The translations under genes and the position numbers were made by a program. Shown piece after piece: positions 16,728 through 23,669 of a stretch of 26,874 nucleotides of DNA. Within the stretch, counting starts at the first letter, position 1. Every line of letters begins with the position of its first letter. The notes beneath the pieces are model-generated. The model saw only the letters and a list, made by a program, of their open reading frames with translations, had not been told where the DNA came from and made no database searches. The stretch comes from a virus: the IMG/VR virus record IMGVR_UViG_3300030491_000222, positions 1 through 26,874 of that record; one strand, given 5' to 3'.

Positions 16728-17303
16728 ATGTCCCGAATCACGAAGGCCCCATTCGGCAAATTCTCGTTGCGCTTTCTCGACAGCTTCGCCGAGGCGATCC
16801 ACGGTATCGTCGCGAAGCCCAGACGGATCGTCGCCTGGCGCGACGAGCACACCCTCAATCGGATTGAGCTATTGCGCTGGGTCTGGCCCAATCAGCACCA
16901 ACCGCGAGCGCCGCGAATCATACGGATCGGCATGAACACGCACTGGTTCAAACCATCCCAAACGCTACTCCGAGGGCTCGGCTTCGATCCGTTGTGGCCG
17001 CCTGACTACCGGGAGTGCCTGCGGCTCGAGTGGAGTCTGCTCGAGCACGAGCTTCTCGAATTCGCCACGTGGCTCCCATCGTGGATCGCGGGCCGGCGGG
17101 ATGGCGCGCTCGAGATCCCCGTGCCCCCGCAGCCCAGTCACGTGTTCGGCGCTGGATTACGAGGCACCTGCTACGCTTGGACGGTCGCCGCGTGGGAGGT
17201 CTGCGCACGGTGGGACCGGCAGAGCGGTCGGCTGCCTTGGTATGCGATCCACGCGTCGCAGGTCGTGCCGGCGGCACCGGAGCTTCAGAATCCGATCGAG
17301 TGA
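16728..17303 (+). CDS. Unrecognised 191-residue protein after the primase
   Basis: Starts at ATG 16728, seven bases after AAGGA; an in-frame TTG at 16707 is less well supported. The sequence is Trp-rich (about ten Trp) and Arg-rich, with no known motif: an N-terminal basic part (SRITKAPFGKFSLRFLDSF), an RIGMNTHWFKPSQTLLRGLGF segment, and a C-terminal AGLRGTCYAWTVAAWEVCARW. Lying 21 bases after the primase stop, it is probably the last gene of the replication operon, next to the repeat-rich intergenic region. A DNA-binding or origin-related role is possible but nothing in the sequence shows it. Confidence 0.75.
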   Translation: MSRITKAPFGKFSLRFLDSFAEAIHGIVAKPRRIVAWRDEHTLNRIELLRWVWPNQHQPRAPRIIRIGMNTHWFKPSQTLLRGLGFDPLWPPDYRECLRLEWSLLEHELLEFATWLPSWIAGRRDGALEIPVPPQPSHVFGAGLRGTCYAWTVAAWEVCARWDRQSGRLPWYAIHASQVVPAAPELQNPIE

Positions 17304-18094
17304 TCGCTTCCACCGCGGAACACTGAGCGTCGCCGGTCGCTGGTCGGCGAGTGTCATAGTCACGGGGTGTCGTGGGGTGCCGTGGCATGCGCCGTGCGTA
17401 GCGCGGACGGCCGAACGTAGTTGACCACGTTGGCGCGGCCCGCACCCCAAGAGCGTGAGCAAGCATCAAGCGCGCGCGCCATCGCGATCCCGCCATCGCG
17501 CCATCGTCGCGCCGTGAGGAGCTCAGGGGCCTTCGTGTGCCATCGAGTACGGCCCAGCACGTCCGGGGCGAGTTCTGACGGCTCGACACGGTGGCGCGCT
17601 TCGCGCGCCAGTTCGCTACGGTGGAGTGCTTCGCGTGTCGGGTGTCCTGGCGCCACCATCGTCGTCAGCCATGCGATCGGCGCCGTGGCCGCGGCCGGCC
17701 CGAGCTACCACGCCATAGTGACTAATACTCACATTGGGTCGCACGATCCGGTCGAGGTGCGGGCCGGGGATCCAGACGGCTACTCACGAGGTGACTAATA
17801 CTCACATTTGCGTCAGCGTGAGCCGGCCGAACGGATCGCGGCGCGCCCCAGATCCCGACGTATCTGCCCGACCTGTCGGATGAATACGCCCGACCTCGAG
17901 GGCAGTGGAGCTGGCGACTCGCCGCCGAGCGAGTCGCGACGAGCACCGTCGGGACTCCGCTTCCTCGGAGGATGCAGCCCGCCACAGACATCAATGAAAA
18001 CAGCGATGTTCGGCACCTCTTGGGTGTTTCGCTGCTGGCGTTCGAATGGCTTCCGAGAAACAACCTAAGTGAAAACAGCTATCTACGAGATCTG

Positions 18095-18391
18095 CGGCAC
18101 CTTCGGCACCTCGAAAACGGTGGGTTTTCAAAGGTGCCGTAAGAATTAGCTCAGTAAAACTCGATATCTATGAGGGTCTACGGCACCTACGGCACCTTCT
18201 CCTGCCCTCTCTAAAGAGCCAACGTGACTATCACTCACATTATGAATATGACGTGTAGTCATAATGTGAGTGTTATGCCCTGACGCTATAGGAGGGGGAC
18301 AGCCAGACGTGCCGTAGGTGCCGAGGTGCCTAAGATATTTGTAATCTAAGGGGAAACTGTTACGGCACCTTGTGGGCACCCTACGGCACCT
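18095..18391. repeat. CGGCACCT iteron-like array, both orientations
   Basis: Exact CGGCACCT starts at 18095, 18104, 18181, 18190, 18363 and 18384 on the plus strand, and its complement AGGTGCCG starts at 18132 and 18316, with degenerate copies at 18324 and 18374. Two pairs are spaced exactly 9 bp. Extended copies read TACGGCACCTT. The density (eight exact copies in about 300 bases) is far above chance and typical of initiator-binding iterons. Confidence 0.75.
18232..18272. repeat. Perfect 14-bp inverted repeat
   Basis: CACTCACATTATGA (18232-18245) and TCATAATGTGAGTG (18259-18272) are exact complements with a 13-base spacer. Each arm contains half of the GTGA-N7-TCAC operator family. It can form a cruciform or bind two dimers face to face. 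Confidence 0.9.
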
Positions 18392-18821
18392 TGCCCAACG
18401 TGGCTTCGCCTGCGGCCGATAACTAATTGTAATCTCGTAGGGGGTCCCCGTCGACCGCCTCGCGCAGCGCGAATGTGAATATTAATCACTATGTGAATAG
18501 CGGTTGGATCTGCCGGCCCGGTAGCGCGGGGCGGACGTGGCCACGGCGCTGATCGCGACGCCGAGCTCGCCCAGCGCGGGCGATGGATCAGCGGCGACCT
18601 CGGTCGTCGCGCTCCTGACCTTGAACGGCACCGCGCTGCGCGTATTCGAAGCTGCACGTTGCTCGACCGGTCGACGGCCGACCGGGCGCACGCGGCGCTG
18701 ACGTTCGCGAAGGCGGCAACGGCGGTGACGCCTTGGGTACCCGGCAGGCACCCGCAGGCACTTCGGATCGTCGCCGTGTCGCAGCAGTCGATCTCGCCGG
18801 CCCCGGGGCTGGCGGCGCTGC

Positions 18822-18990
18822 GTACTGATAGCAATGATGGCCGGCGCTGCGTACTGATAGCAATGAACACCGCGCGCGGCGCTGCGTACTGATAGCAATG
18901 AACACCCCGTGCGGACTGCGTACTGATAGCAATGATGAACGGGGCTGTGTACTGATAGCAATGAACGGCGCTGTGTACTGATAGCAATGA
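18822..18990 (+). repeat. Six-copy GTACTGATAGCAATGA array upstream of terS
   Basis: Six exact 16-base copies start at 18822, 18851, 18886, 18920, 18949 and 18975, at 26-35 bp spacing, each usually preceded by GGCGCTGC or GGCTGT. The array ends 46 bases before the small terminase ATG. Location suggests a terminase-recognition (pac/cos-like) site or an activator array; the gaps between copies are too short for CRISPR spacers. Confidence 0.9.
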
Positions 18991-19036
18991 TCATCATTAG
19001 TGCTGTTCAGGGCTAGACAAAGATATCGGTATCCCT

Positions 19037-19861
19037 ATGCTGGAGTCTGTGAGCGATGCAGTTCCACCCGGCACGCCGCCGGTCGCCGACGGTGCGAAGC
19101 CCAAGCGCCCGAAGGGGCGACCGAAGCGCGAAGACGCGCCGATCATCGACTGGCACGCGGTCGACGCGGCGCTGGTCTTCGGTGAGCGTCTGGTCGATCC
19201 GGAGACCGGCGTCGAGACGCTCCGCTTTCCATCGCTGGCGATCCTCGCAAGGCGCTACGGCGTCAGTGCGAATCGCATGTGGATGTACGCGAACCGGGCA
19301 CGATGCTTCGAACGCCGCAAGGAGGCCCAGCTCAAGGCACAGGCTCGGTTCGAGTCGAAGATGATCGAGAAGCAGTCCAGCTCTCGCGCGGATGCCACCG
19401 CGAACGTCGTCGAAGTTGTGGACGCTTACATCGTCGGTTTCAAACAGGCGCTCGCCGAAGGCAAGGTCCGCTTTGACTCGCCTTCAGACCTCGATCGCCT
19501 CGTCCGTTTGAAGGAGCTGCTGTCTGGCAACGCGGACTCGCGTGGCGATTCGCAGCTCACGATCTCCCTCGAAGAGATCCAGCAGCGCCATCGCCAGGTC
19601 CGCAGCCAACTCGACAATATGACGCCCGAGCTCGCGGGCACCGCGTCCGCACACCAGGACGCGGCGACTCCTCGCGTTGCCACGGCTCCCGCGACCGGTG
19701 CTGGCAGTGCTGGCAGCGCGCCCGGCGGCGACAATCTCGACGCCCGTGGCTCTCTCGACGCCCGTGGCTCGGCTGGCGCCGGCATCGCGGCCCGTGCCAG
19801 CGGCGCGGCTGGCGGCGACGGACTCGACGATGAGGGGGATGGCGATGTCAGCAACCCCTGA
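19037..19861 (+). CDS. terS: Phage terminase small subunit
   Basis: A 274-residue protein. After a basic linker ([13 protein letters not shown]) comes a helix-turn-helix at about residues 55-80 ([20 protein letters not shown]), the DNA-recognition fold of small terminase subunits. Helical segments follow ([20 protein letters not shown], then [19 protein letters not shown] and [15 protein letters not shown]), consistent with the oligomerisation region. The last 70 residues are an Ala/Gly-rich disordered tail with two LDARGS units. No clear ribosome-binding site is seen. It lies 46 bases after a six-copy repeat array and upstream of the large terminase, though separated from it by a reversed recombinase gene. 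It would recognise the packaging site and load DNA onto TerL. Confidence 0.75.
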   Translation: MLESVSDAVPPGTPPVADGAKPKRPKGRPKREDAPIIDWHAVDAALVFGERLVDPETGVETLRFPSLAILARRYGVSANRMWMYANRARCFERRKEAQLKAQARFESKMIEKQSSSRADATANVVEVVDAYIVGFKQALAEGKVRFDSPSDLDRLVRLKELLSGNADSRGDSQLTISLEEIQQRHRQVRSQLDNMTPELAGTASAHQDAATPRVATAPATGAGSAGSAPGGDNLDARGSLDARGSAGAGIAARASGAAGGDGLDDEGDGDVSNP

Positions 19862-19875
19862 GCGAGTTGGAGATG

Positions 19876-19897
19876 GCCAGGTCTTCACAAACCTGGC
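19876..19897. other. Hairpin just after terS
   Basis: GCCAGGT-N8-ACCTGGC is a perfect 7-bp stem starting 14 bases after the terS stop, followed by another partial copy (GCCAGGCC). There is no T-tract, so termination is uncertain. Confidence 0.35.
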
Positions 19898-20611
19898 AAT
19901 GCCAGGCCCGGATCTGCCCCCCAAGACTACGGAGTTCCAAGGGGTTAGATCGGCCGCTCCCTGGGTCGGACATGGCCAGGTTGCGGGATCCGCAGTGCCC
20001 AGCAGCTCGGCTTGCGGCCCCGGCAGCACGGCGCGGCTCCACACCGCCGCCGCTTGTTCAGCGGCCGTTGTCCCGCCACTCGGCCTCGGTCCCGCGCCCG
20101 ATTCGCCCCTGGGCGTGCTCGCAGGCGGGGCCGCGGTCTACCTGCCCGGACCCATCATCGACGCGCCGTGCGCGAACGTGGCGCGAACCGTGGCCGATCC
20201 GAAGCGACCGGCACCGCACGTGGACGCCGCGCGCGCGACCCGACTGCGCACGTCAGCAAAGGGTGTGCCACCCCCGGCCCCCGTTTCCCCGTTTTCGAAC
20301 GACGCCCCGGGCGTGCCTACTGGCGCCTTCCATGGAGCTGGAAATCGGGAAATAGACGATCTCGCAAGTGCCGAGAATCGCGTGTTCCGAAATCCGGAAA
20401 TGCCCATTTGGGGAAATGGGTCGCCGGAAAAAATGGATGGGCTCGTTTTGTCCGTGAACACGGCCGGGGATCCAGAGTCAGTAGCTTCCACATATGGGCA
20501 GTCCATTACTGCCAATCAGTTGTCAGGCCAGCCACTGCAAGGCTCGGCCCGGCAAGGTGCGCCATGGCAAGGCTCGGCTCGGCCCGGCCCGGCACGCCAA
20601 GGCACGGGGAC
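19898..20611. other. Gap without a supported gene; low-GC island with GGAAAT repeats
   Basis: The frame that leads into the large terminase is open through this stretch but has no ribosome-binding site or family-like sequence, and later it is antisense to the recombinase, so it is not a TerL N-terminus. From about 20280 to 20530 GC falls; GGAAAT-type words recur (20338-20440) and CCCATTT-GGGG-AAATGGG forms a perfect 7-bp hairpin at 20403-20420. After that comes a GGCTCGGCCCGGCAAGG-type GC-rich microrepeat (20540-20605). Confidence 0.5.
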
Positions 20612-20647
20612 GGGTGGGCTCGATGGCGCAAGCGGTCGAGCCCACCC
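20612..20647 (-). terminator. 12-bp stem hairpin behind the tyrosine recombinase
   Basis: GGGTGGGCTCGA-N12-TCGAGCCCACCC is a perfect 12-bp inverted repeat, starting eight bases beyond the stop codon of the minus-strand recombinase. Position and stem strength fit a terminator, but no T-run follows on the minus strand, so a recombination- or protein-binding role is also possible. Confidence 0.5.
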
Positions 20648-20654
20648 TTCCAAC

Positions 20655-21272
20655 TCAGCAGAGCTGATCGCGGACCGCGTCCATGATGTCCTGGTCGCTG
20701 GGCGCGGCGTACCTCATGGTGGTCTCGACGCTTTTGTGCCGGGCGATGCGCTGGACGAGCAAGATGTCGCGCGTGCGTCGCTGAACGGCGGTCAGCGCGG
20801 AATGGCGCAGCGCGTGGAACGGGAACAGCTGGTCGAGCCCGGCGCGTTGCTGCCAGGTGCGGAACAGATGACGGATCGTGCGCAGGGCGATCCGCTGCCG
20901 GCGACTCGAGATGAACAGCGGAGCGTCGGGCGCAAGGCTCTGGTCGTGCGACCGCTTCCAGGCGATGAACTTCGTGAGCTTGTGCCAGACGCGGTCGGGC
21001 AGGAAGATCTCCTGGATCGCCGGCTCGTCGGTGGACCGCTTGAACACGCGCAGGGTGATGCGCCGTCGAACGCGGCCGTCCCGGTTCAGGACGTCTCCAA
21101 TGTCGAGCGCGGCGATCTCGTGCTGGCGCAGCGCGGTGCCGAGCGCGATCGACAGGATGACGTGGTCGCGAAACCCGGCGCGGTGCTCGCCGGTGACCTT
21201 GAGGACGCGGGCCTGCTCGAGCTCGGTGAGGGTGCGGGGCGGGCGGCGGATGCTGGAAGCGTACGCGGGCAT
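20655..21272 (-). CDS. Tyrosine recombinase, catalytic core only
   Basis: A 205-residue tyrosine recombinase. The catalytic set is complete: R49 ([13 protein letters not shown]), H153 and R156 ([13 protein letters not shown]), H179 ([10 protein letters not shown]) and the nucleophile Y188 ([12 protein letters not shown]). The start is firm: AAGGAGG six bases before ATG at 21272. The usual 90-100 residue N-terminal SAM-like DNA-binding domain is absent, leaving a size like FimB/FimE-type invertases rather than classic phage integrases. It lies antisense between the two terminase genes and has its own hairpin after the stop. It could integrate the phage, resolve dimers or invert a segment; the sequence does not decide. 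Confidence 0.88.
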   Translation of the reverse strand: MPAYASSIRRPPRTLTELEQARVLKVTGEHRAGFRDHVILSIALGTALRQHEIAALDIGDVLNRDGRVRRRITLRVFKRSTDEPAIQEIFLPDRVWHKLTKFIAWKRSHDQSLAPDAPLFISSRRQRIALRTIRHLFRTWQQRAGLDQLFPFHALRHSALTAVQRRTRDILLVQRIARHKSVETTMRYAAPSDQDIMDAVRDQLC

Positions 21273-21326
21273 GAACAACCTCCTTCCAACACTCACGCTC
21301 TTCCTGGGAACGAAGGCAAGCCGGGA

Positions 21327-22790
21327 TTGCCAGGTTCGTCGACGGCGCAGGGTCCCTTGCTCGTCGGCAAACGCAACGAGCAAGATCTGCTCGATTGGCT
21401 CGGAACTGAGGCGGGTTTCTTGAGCGCCCTTGGGCGCTACAATGAGGAGCCGCTGGTGTTCGAGAAGTACCAGCTGGCTTTTCTCGAATCCAAGTCCCGA
21501 TATCGCTGGGTCGAGAAGGCCCGACAGGTGGGGTATTCGTTTCTGTTTGCCTGCGAGGCCGTCGCGCGCTGCCACCTGCGCGAGGCGCATACCGCAGTGA
21601 TGGTCTCGTACAACCTCGAGGATGCCAAAGAAAAAGTGAATTACGCTCATCAGCTCGCCGAGGAGCTTCCCCTGGCTTATCGGAAAAAGTTGGTGATCGA
21701 CTCCCGCACGGAACTGGGCTTCCTCTCCAATGGTGCGTCGAAGCGGGTCTCGCGCATTATCTCGAATCCCTCGAAGGCGCCACGCGGTAAGAAGGGCGAG
21801 GTCTACCTCGACGAGCTCGCGCACTACGCGAACGACCGCGAGGTCTACAAGGGATCGACCGCGCTCATCCTGCGCTCGCGCGGCCAGCTGACCGGCTGCT
21901 CGTCGCCGCTCGGTCGGCGCGGCGTGTTTTGGCAGATCGCAAGGGAAGAACTCCGGAAGTATCGCGCCTACTGGCGGCAGCAGGTCCCGTGGTGGCTGTG
22001 CAGCTTCCTCTGCATCGACGTGGCGCGCGCGGCGAAAGACGCGCCGCTCATGACGACCGAGGAGCGCGTCCGGACGTTCGGAACGAAGGACATCAACGAC
22101 CAGTTCGACGCCTTGGCTCTGGACGATTTCCAGCAGGAGTTTGAGAACGCCTACTGCGATGAATCCTATTCGTTTTACAGCTATGAATTGATCCTCCCGT
22201 GCACGACGGACGACCTCGTGATGGCCGACGACTTCGCCACGTTCGGCGACGTCTCAGGCCGCCTGGTCGCCGGGTTCGACGTCGGTCGCAAGCGCGACCT
22301 GTCGGAGCTGTCAATCTTCGAGCAGACGGGCGGCAAGCACGTGTGCCGGATGCTGAAGAGCTACGACAAGGTCCCGTTCGCCGACCAGGAGGCCGACCTC
22401 CGCCGCATGCTGACGACGCTGCCGATCGGCCGGCTGTCGATCGACCAGAACGGCATCGGCATGCACCTGGCCGAGAACCTCGGCCGCGACTTCGGCTGCG
22501 TGGTGCCGGAGACGTTCACGAACGAGTCGAAGGAGATCTGGGCGACGGACTTCAAGATCCTCCTGCAGCGCAAGGACGTCGTCTTGCCCAAGGATCGCGA
22601 GCTCGTGGCGCAGATCCACGGCGTGAAGCGCGGGCTGACGCCGACGGGGAAGCCGTCGTTCGAGGTCGAGCGCGACGCGGGTGGCCGCGGGCATGGGGAT
22701 CGCTACTGGTCGGTGGCCCTGGCCTGTCAGAAGGAACGCGGCCCGCTGCCAGGCGCCGTGACCGAAATCAACGTTCGAATCATTGGATAA
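21327..22790 (+). CDS. terL: Phage terminase large subunit
   Basis: Packaging ATPase/nuclease of about 487 residues. Motifs: adenine/Walker-A-like region FEKYQLAFL then [14 protein letters not shown], Walker [12 protein letters not shown], motif [14 protein letters not shown]; nuclease acidic residues in [30 protein letters not shown] and [12 protein letters not shown]. This is a complete two-domain TerL. The start is uncertain: there is no ATG. TTG 21327 or TTG 21357 keep the family-like N-terminus ([20 protein letters not shown]); GTG 21456 has the best ribosome-binding site (GAGGAG, six bases) but would trim it. It is divergent from the recombinase gene, with about 55 bases between. Drives DNA into the prohead through the portal encoded downstream. 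Confidence 0.92.
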   Translation: MPGSSTAQGPLLVGKRNEQDLLDWLGTEAGFLSALGRYNEEPLVFEKYQLAFLESKSRYRWVEKARQVGYSFLFACEAVARCHLREAHTAVMVSYNLEDAKEKVNYAHQLAEELPLAYRKKLVIDSRTELGFLSNGASKRVSRIISNPSKAPRGKKGEVYLDELAHYANDREVYKGSTALILRSRGQLTGCSSPLGRRGVFWQIAREELRKYRAYWRQQVPWWLCSFLCIDVARAAKDAPLMTTEERVRTFGTKDINDQFDALALDDFQQEFENAYCDESYSFYSYELILPCTTDDLVMADDFATFGDVSGRLVAGFDVGRKRDLSELSIFEQTGGKHVCRMLKSYDKVPFADQEADLRRMLTTLPIGRLSIDQNGIGMHLAENLGRDFGCVVPETFTNESKEIWATDFKILLQRKDVVLPKDRELVAQIHGVKRGLTPTGKPSFEVERDAGGRGHGDRYWSVALACQKERGPLPGAVTEINVRIIG

Positions 22791-22801
22791 GGGCTATCAA
22801 G

Positions 22802-22993
22802 ATGAGTATAGTGAAAGACCGAGATGACGAGTCACAGCGGCCGATCGCCACGCCGCATCCGATGGGCCGGCTGCTCCGGTTCCTGGAGCGGCAATCAGCG
22901 AGCGGCTTCTTCGGCAAAGTGACCGTGAGCTTCCAGCACGGCAAGGTCTGCAACATTCAGGTGAAGCAGAGCAAGAAGCTCGACGAGCTATAG
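22802..22993 (+). CDS. DUF2292/YezD-like small protein
   Basis: A 63-residue protein whose C-terminal 40 residues (LLRFLERQSASGFFGKVTVS, then FQHGKVCNIQVKQSKKL) match the DUF2292 pattern G-x-V-x-I-x-x-Q-x-G-K-V-x-x-I-x-x-x-x-K. Family function is unknown; members are found in Firmicutes and in phages. Eleven bases after the terL stop, AGGG nine bases before the ATG, and an intrinsic terminator behind it, so it is the last gene of the terminase transcript. Confidence 0.7.
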   Translation: MSIVKDRDDESQRPIATPHPMGRLLRFLERQSASGFFGKVTVSFQHGKVCNIQVKQSKKLDEL

Positions 22994-23050
22994 ACCCAAC
23001 CGACCCACCGACCCAACCACCACGCGAACGACGGGCTGTCGAATCACTCG

Positions 23051-23099
23051 AGCCCCGGAAGGCAAGTTCCCTGCTTGCTCTCCGGGGCTTTTTCCTTTT
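23051..23099 (+). terminator. Strong intrinsic terminator
   Basis: AGCCCCGGA (23051-23059) pairs with TCCGGGGCT (23081-23089), with a second inner pairing of GCAAG and CTTGC, and is followed by TTTTTCCTTTT. This is a classical Rho-independent terminator and the clearest one in the window. It separates the terminase genes from the portal module. Confidence 0.92.
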
Positions 23100-23109
23100 C
23101 GGGGCGCAC

Positions 23110-23373
23110 GTGAACTATCGAGTCCACATCTTCCAGACCGACTTGCACACCCAGCCAGCGAATCGCCTGCGGTCGGTGGGCGCCTTCCAGGTCACCGCCG
23201 ACACCGAAGCGGCCGCTCGAGCGGCGGCGAACGTGCGGCTCCTGACCTTCGGCCGGGTCGTGCGCGCGCTGTCGCCGATGGCTGGCGGCGATCTCGCGGC
23301 GGTTGTGGATCCGCCCCCGCTGCTGCCTGCTCCGAGCTCATCCGCGGCCGCGCGCGCGCCGGGAGGCCGGTGA
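23110..23373 (+). CDS. Unrecognised 87-residue protein
   Basis: Begins with GTG at 23110 after a weak GGGG. The first 55 residues look folded (NYRVHIFQTDLHTQPANRLR, GAFQVTADTEAAARAAANVR), and the rest is a Pro/Ala/Ser-rich tail. Its TGA overlaps the next ATG (TGATG). Short phage proteins in this place between terminase and portal are often minor structural or assembly proteins; the family is not recognised. Confidence 0.6.
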   Translation: MNYRVHIFQTDLHTQPANRLRSVGAFQVTADTEAAARAAANVRLLTFGRVVRALSPMAGGDLAAVVDPPPLLPAPSSSAAARAPGGR

Positions 23374-23669
23374 TGGCTCGGCCCGAGCAGATGCCGCTCG
23401 AGGTGCCGGCGGCCGCCGGCGTGGGGTCCCCCGCGAATGTGTTTCGGCTGCGCGACAAGACCGTCCAGGTCTCGGGGCCGTTCGTCGGCTCGCTCCAGCT
23501 GGAGGGCAGCATCGACGGTGAGAACTTCGAGGCCATCGGCGCGCCGCTGACCGCGCCCGGCTTCGTCCTCCTCCCGCTGACCGTCGAGTTCGTGCGCGTG
23601 CGGACGAACCAGCTCACCTCCGGCGCGCCGCGGGCGATCGCCGCCGGCTTCGACTTCCGAGCGCTGTGA
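23373..23669 (+). CDS. Small phage structural-like beta-sandwich protein
   Basis: A 98-residue protein; GGAGG seven bases before ATG 23373. The segment KTVQVSGPFVGSLQLEGSID, then GENFEAIGAPL, PLTVEFVRVRTNQL and AAGFDF follows the alternating pattern of a short beta-sandwich seen in many phage capsid-decoration or structural proteins (S-G-x-F-x-G-x-L-x-L-E-G-S-x-D-G). It overlaps the portal start by one base (TGATG), so it is coupled to the portal. Family assignment is by pattern only. Confidence 0.65.
   Translation: MARPEQMPLEVPAAAGVGSPANVFRLRDKTVQVSGPFVGSLQLEGSIDGENFEAIGAPLTAPGFVLLPLTVEFVRVRTNQLTSGAPRAIAAGFDFRAL

Larger units (their letters stand above)
17718..18489. promoter_or_regulatory. 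Five copies of an operator-like site GTGA-N7-TCAC
   Basis: GTGACTAATACTCACATT occurs exactly at 17718-17735 and 17791-17808; GTGACTATCACTCACATT is at 18224-18241; the complement AATGTGAGTG-TTAT is at 18263 onward; the complement AATGTGAATATTAATCAC is at 18472-18489. The core GTGA-N-TAATA-N-TCAC has dyad symmetry, as expected for a dimeric repressor or initiator. Multiple dispersed copies resemble phage operator/stoperator sets. Confidence 0.75.
17304..19036. other. 1.7-kb intergenic control region, candidate replication origin
   Basis: No supported gene on either strand; the longest frames are translations of repeats. The first 400 bases hold GC-rich hairpins (for example TGGCGCGC-TTC-GCGCGCCA at 17592-17610). 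From 17718 on, three different repeat families and several AT-rich segments (around 18140-18180, 18230-18280, 18330-18355, 18420-18435, 18470-18500) follow one another. Short, clustered, bidirectional repeats with AT-rich DNA beside a primase/helicase operon is the usual look of a phage or plasmid origin. Inference; the repeats themselves are listed separately. Confidence 0.6.

Noticed and set aside
18822-18990. Regular repeats as a CRISPR array
   Set aside because: The 16-base copies are only 10-19 bases apart, far below spacer length, and no cas gene is present.
18346-18997. Minus-strand frames with repeated YQYAAP and ISTQRR peptides
   Set aside because: These are translations of the six-copy DNA repeat, open in several frames at once, so not evidence of a protein.
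19677-21326. N-terminal 550 residues of the open frame leading into the large terminase
   Set aside because: They lack family sequence and a start signal, and about 600 bases of them are antisense to a tyrosine recombinase with a complete catalytic set and strong ribosome-binding site.
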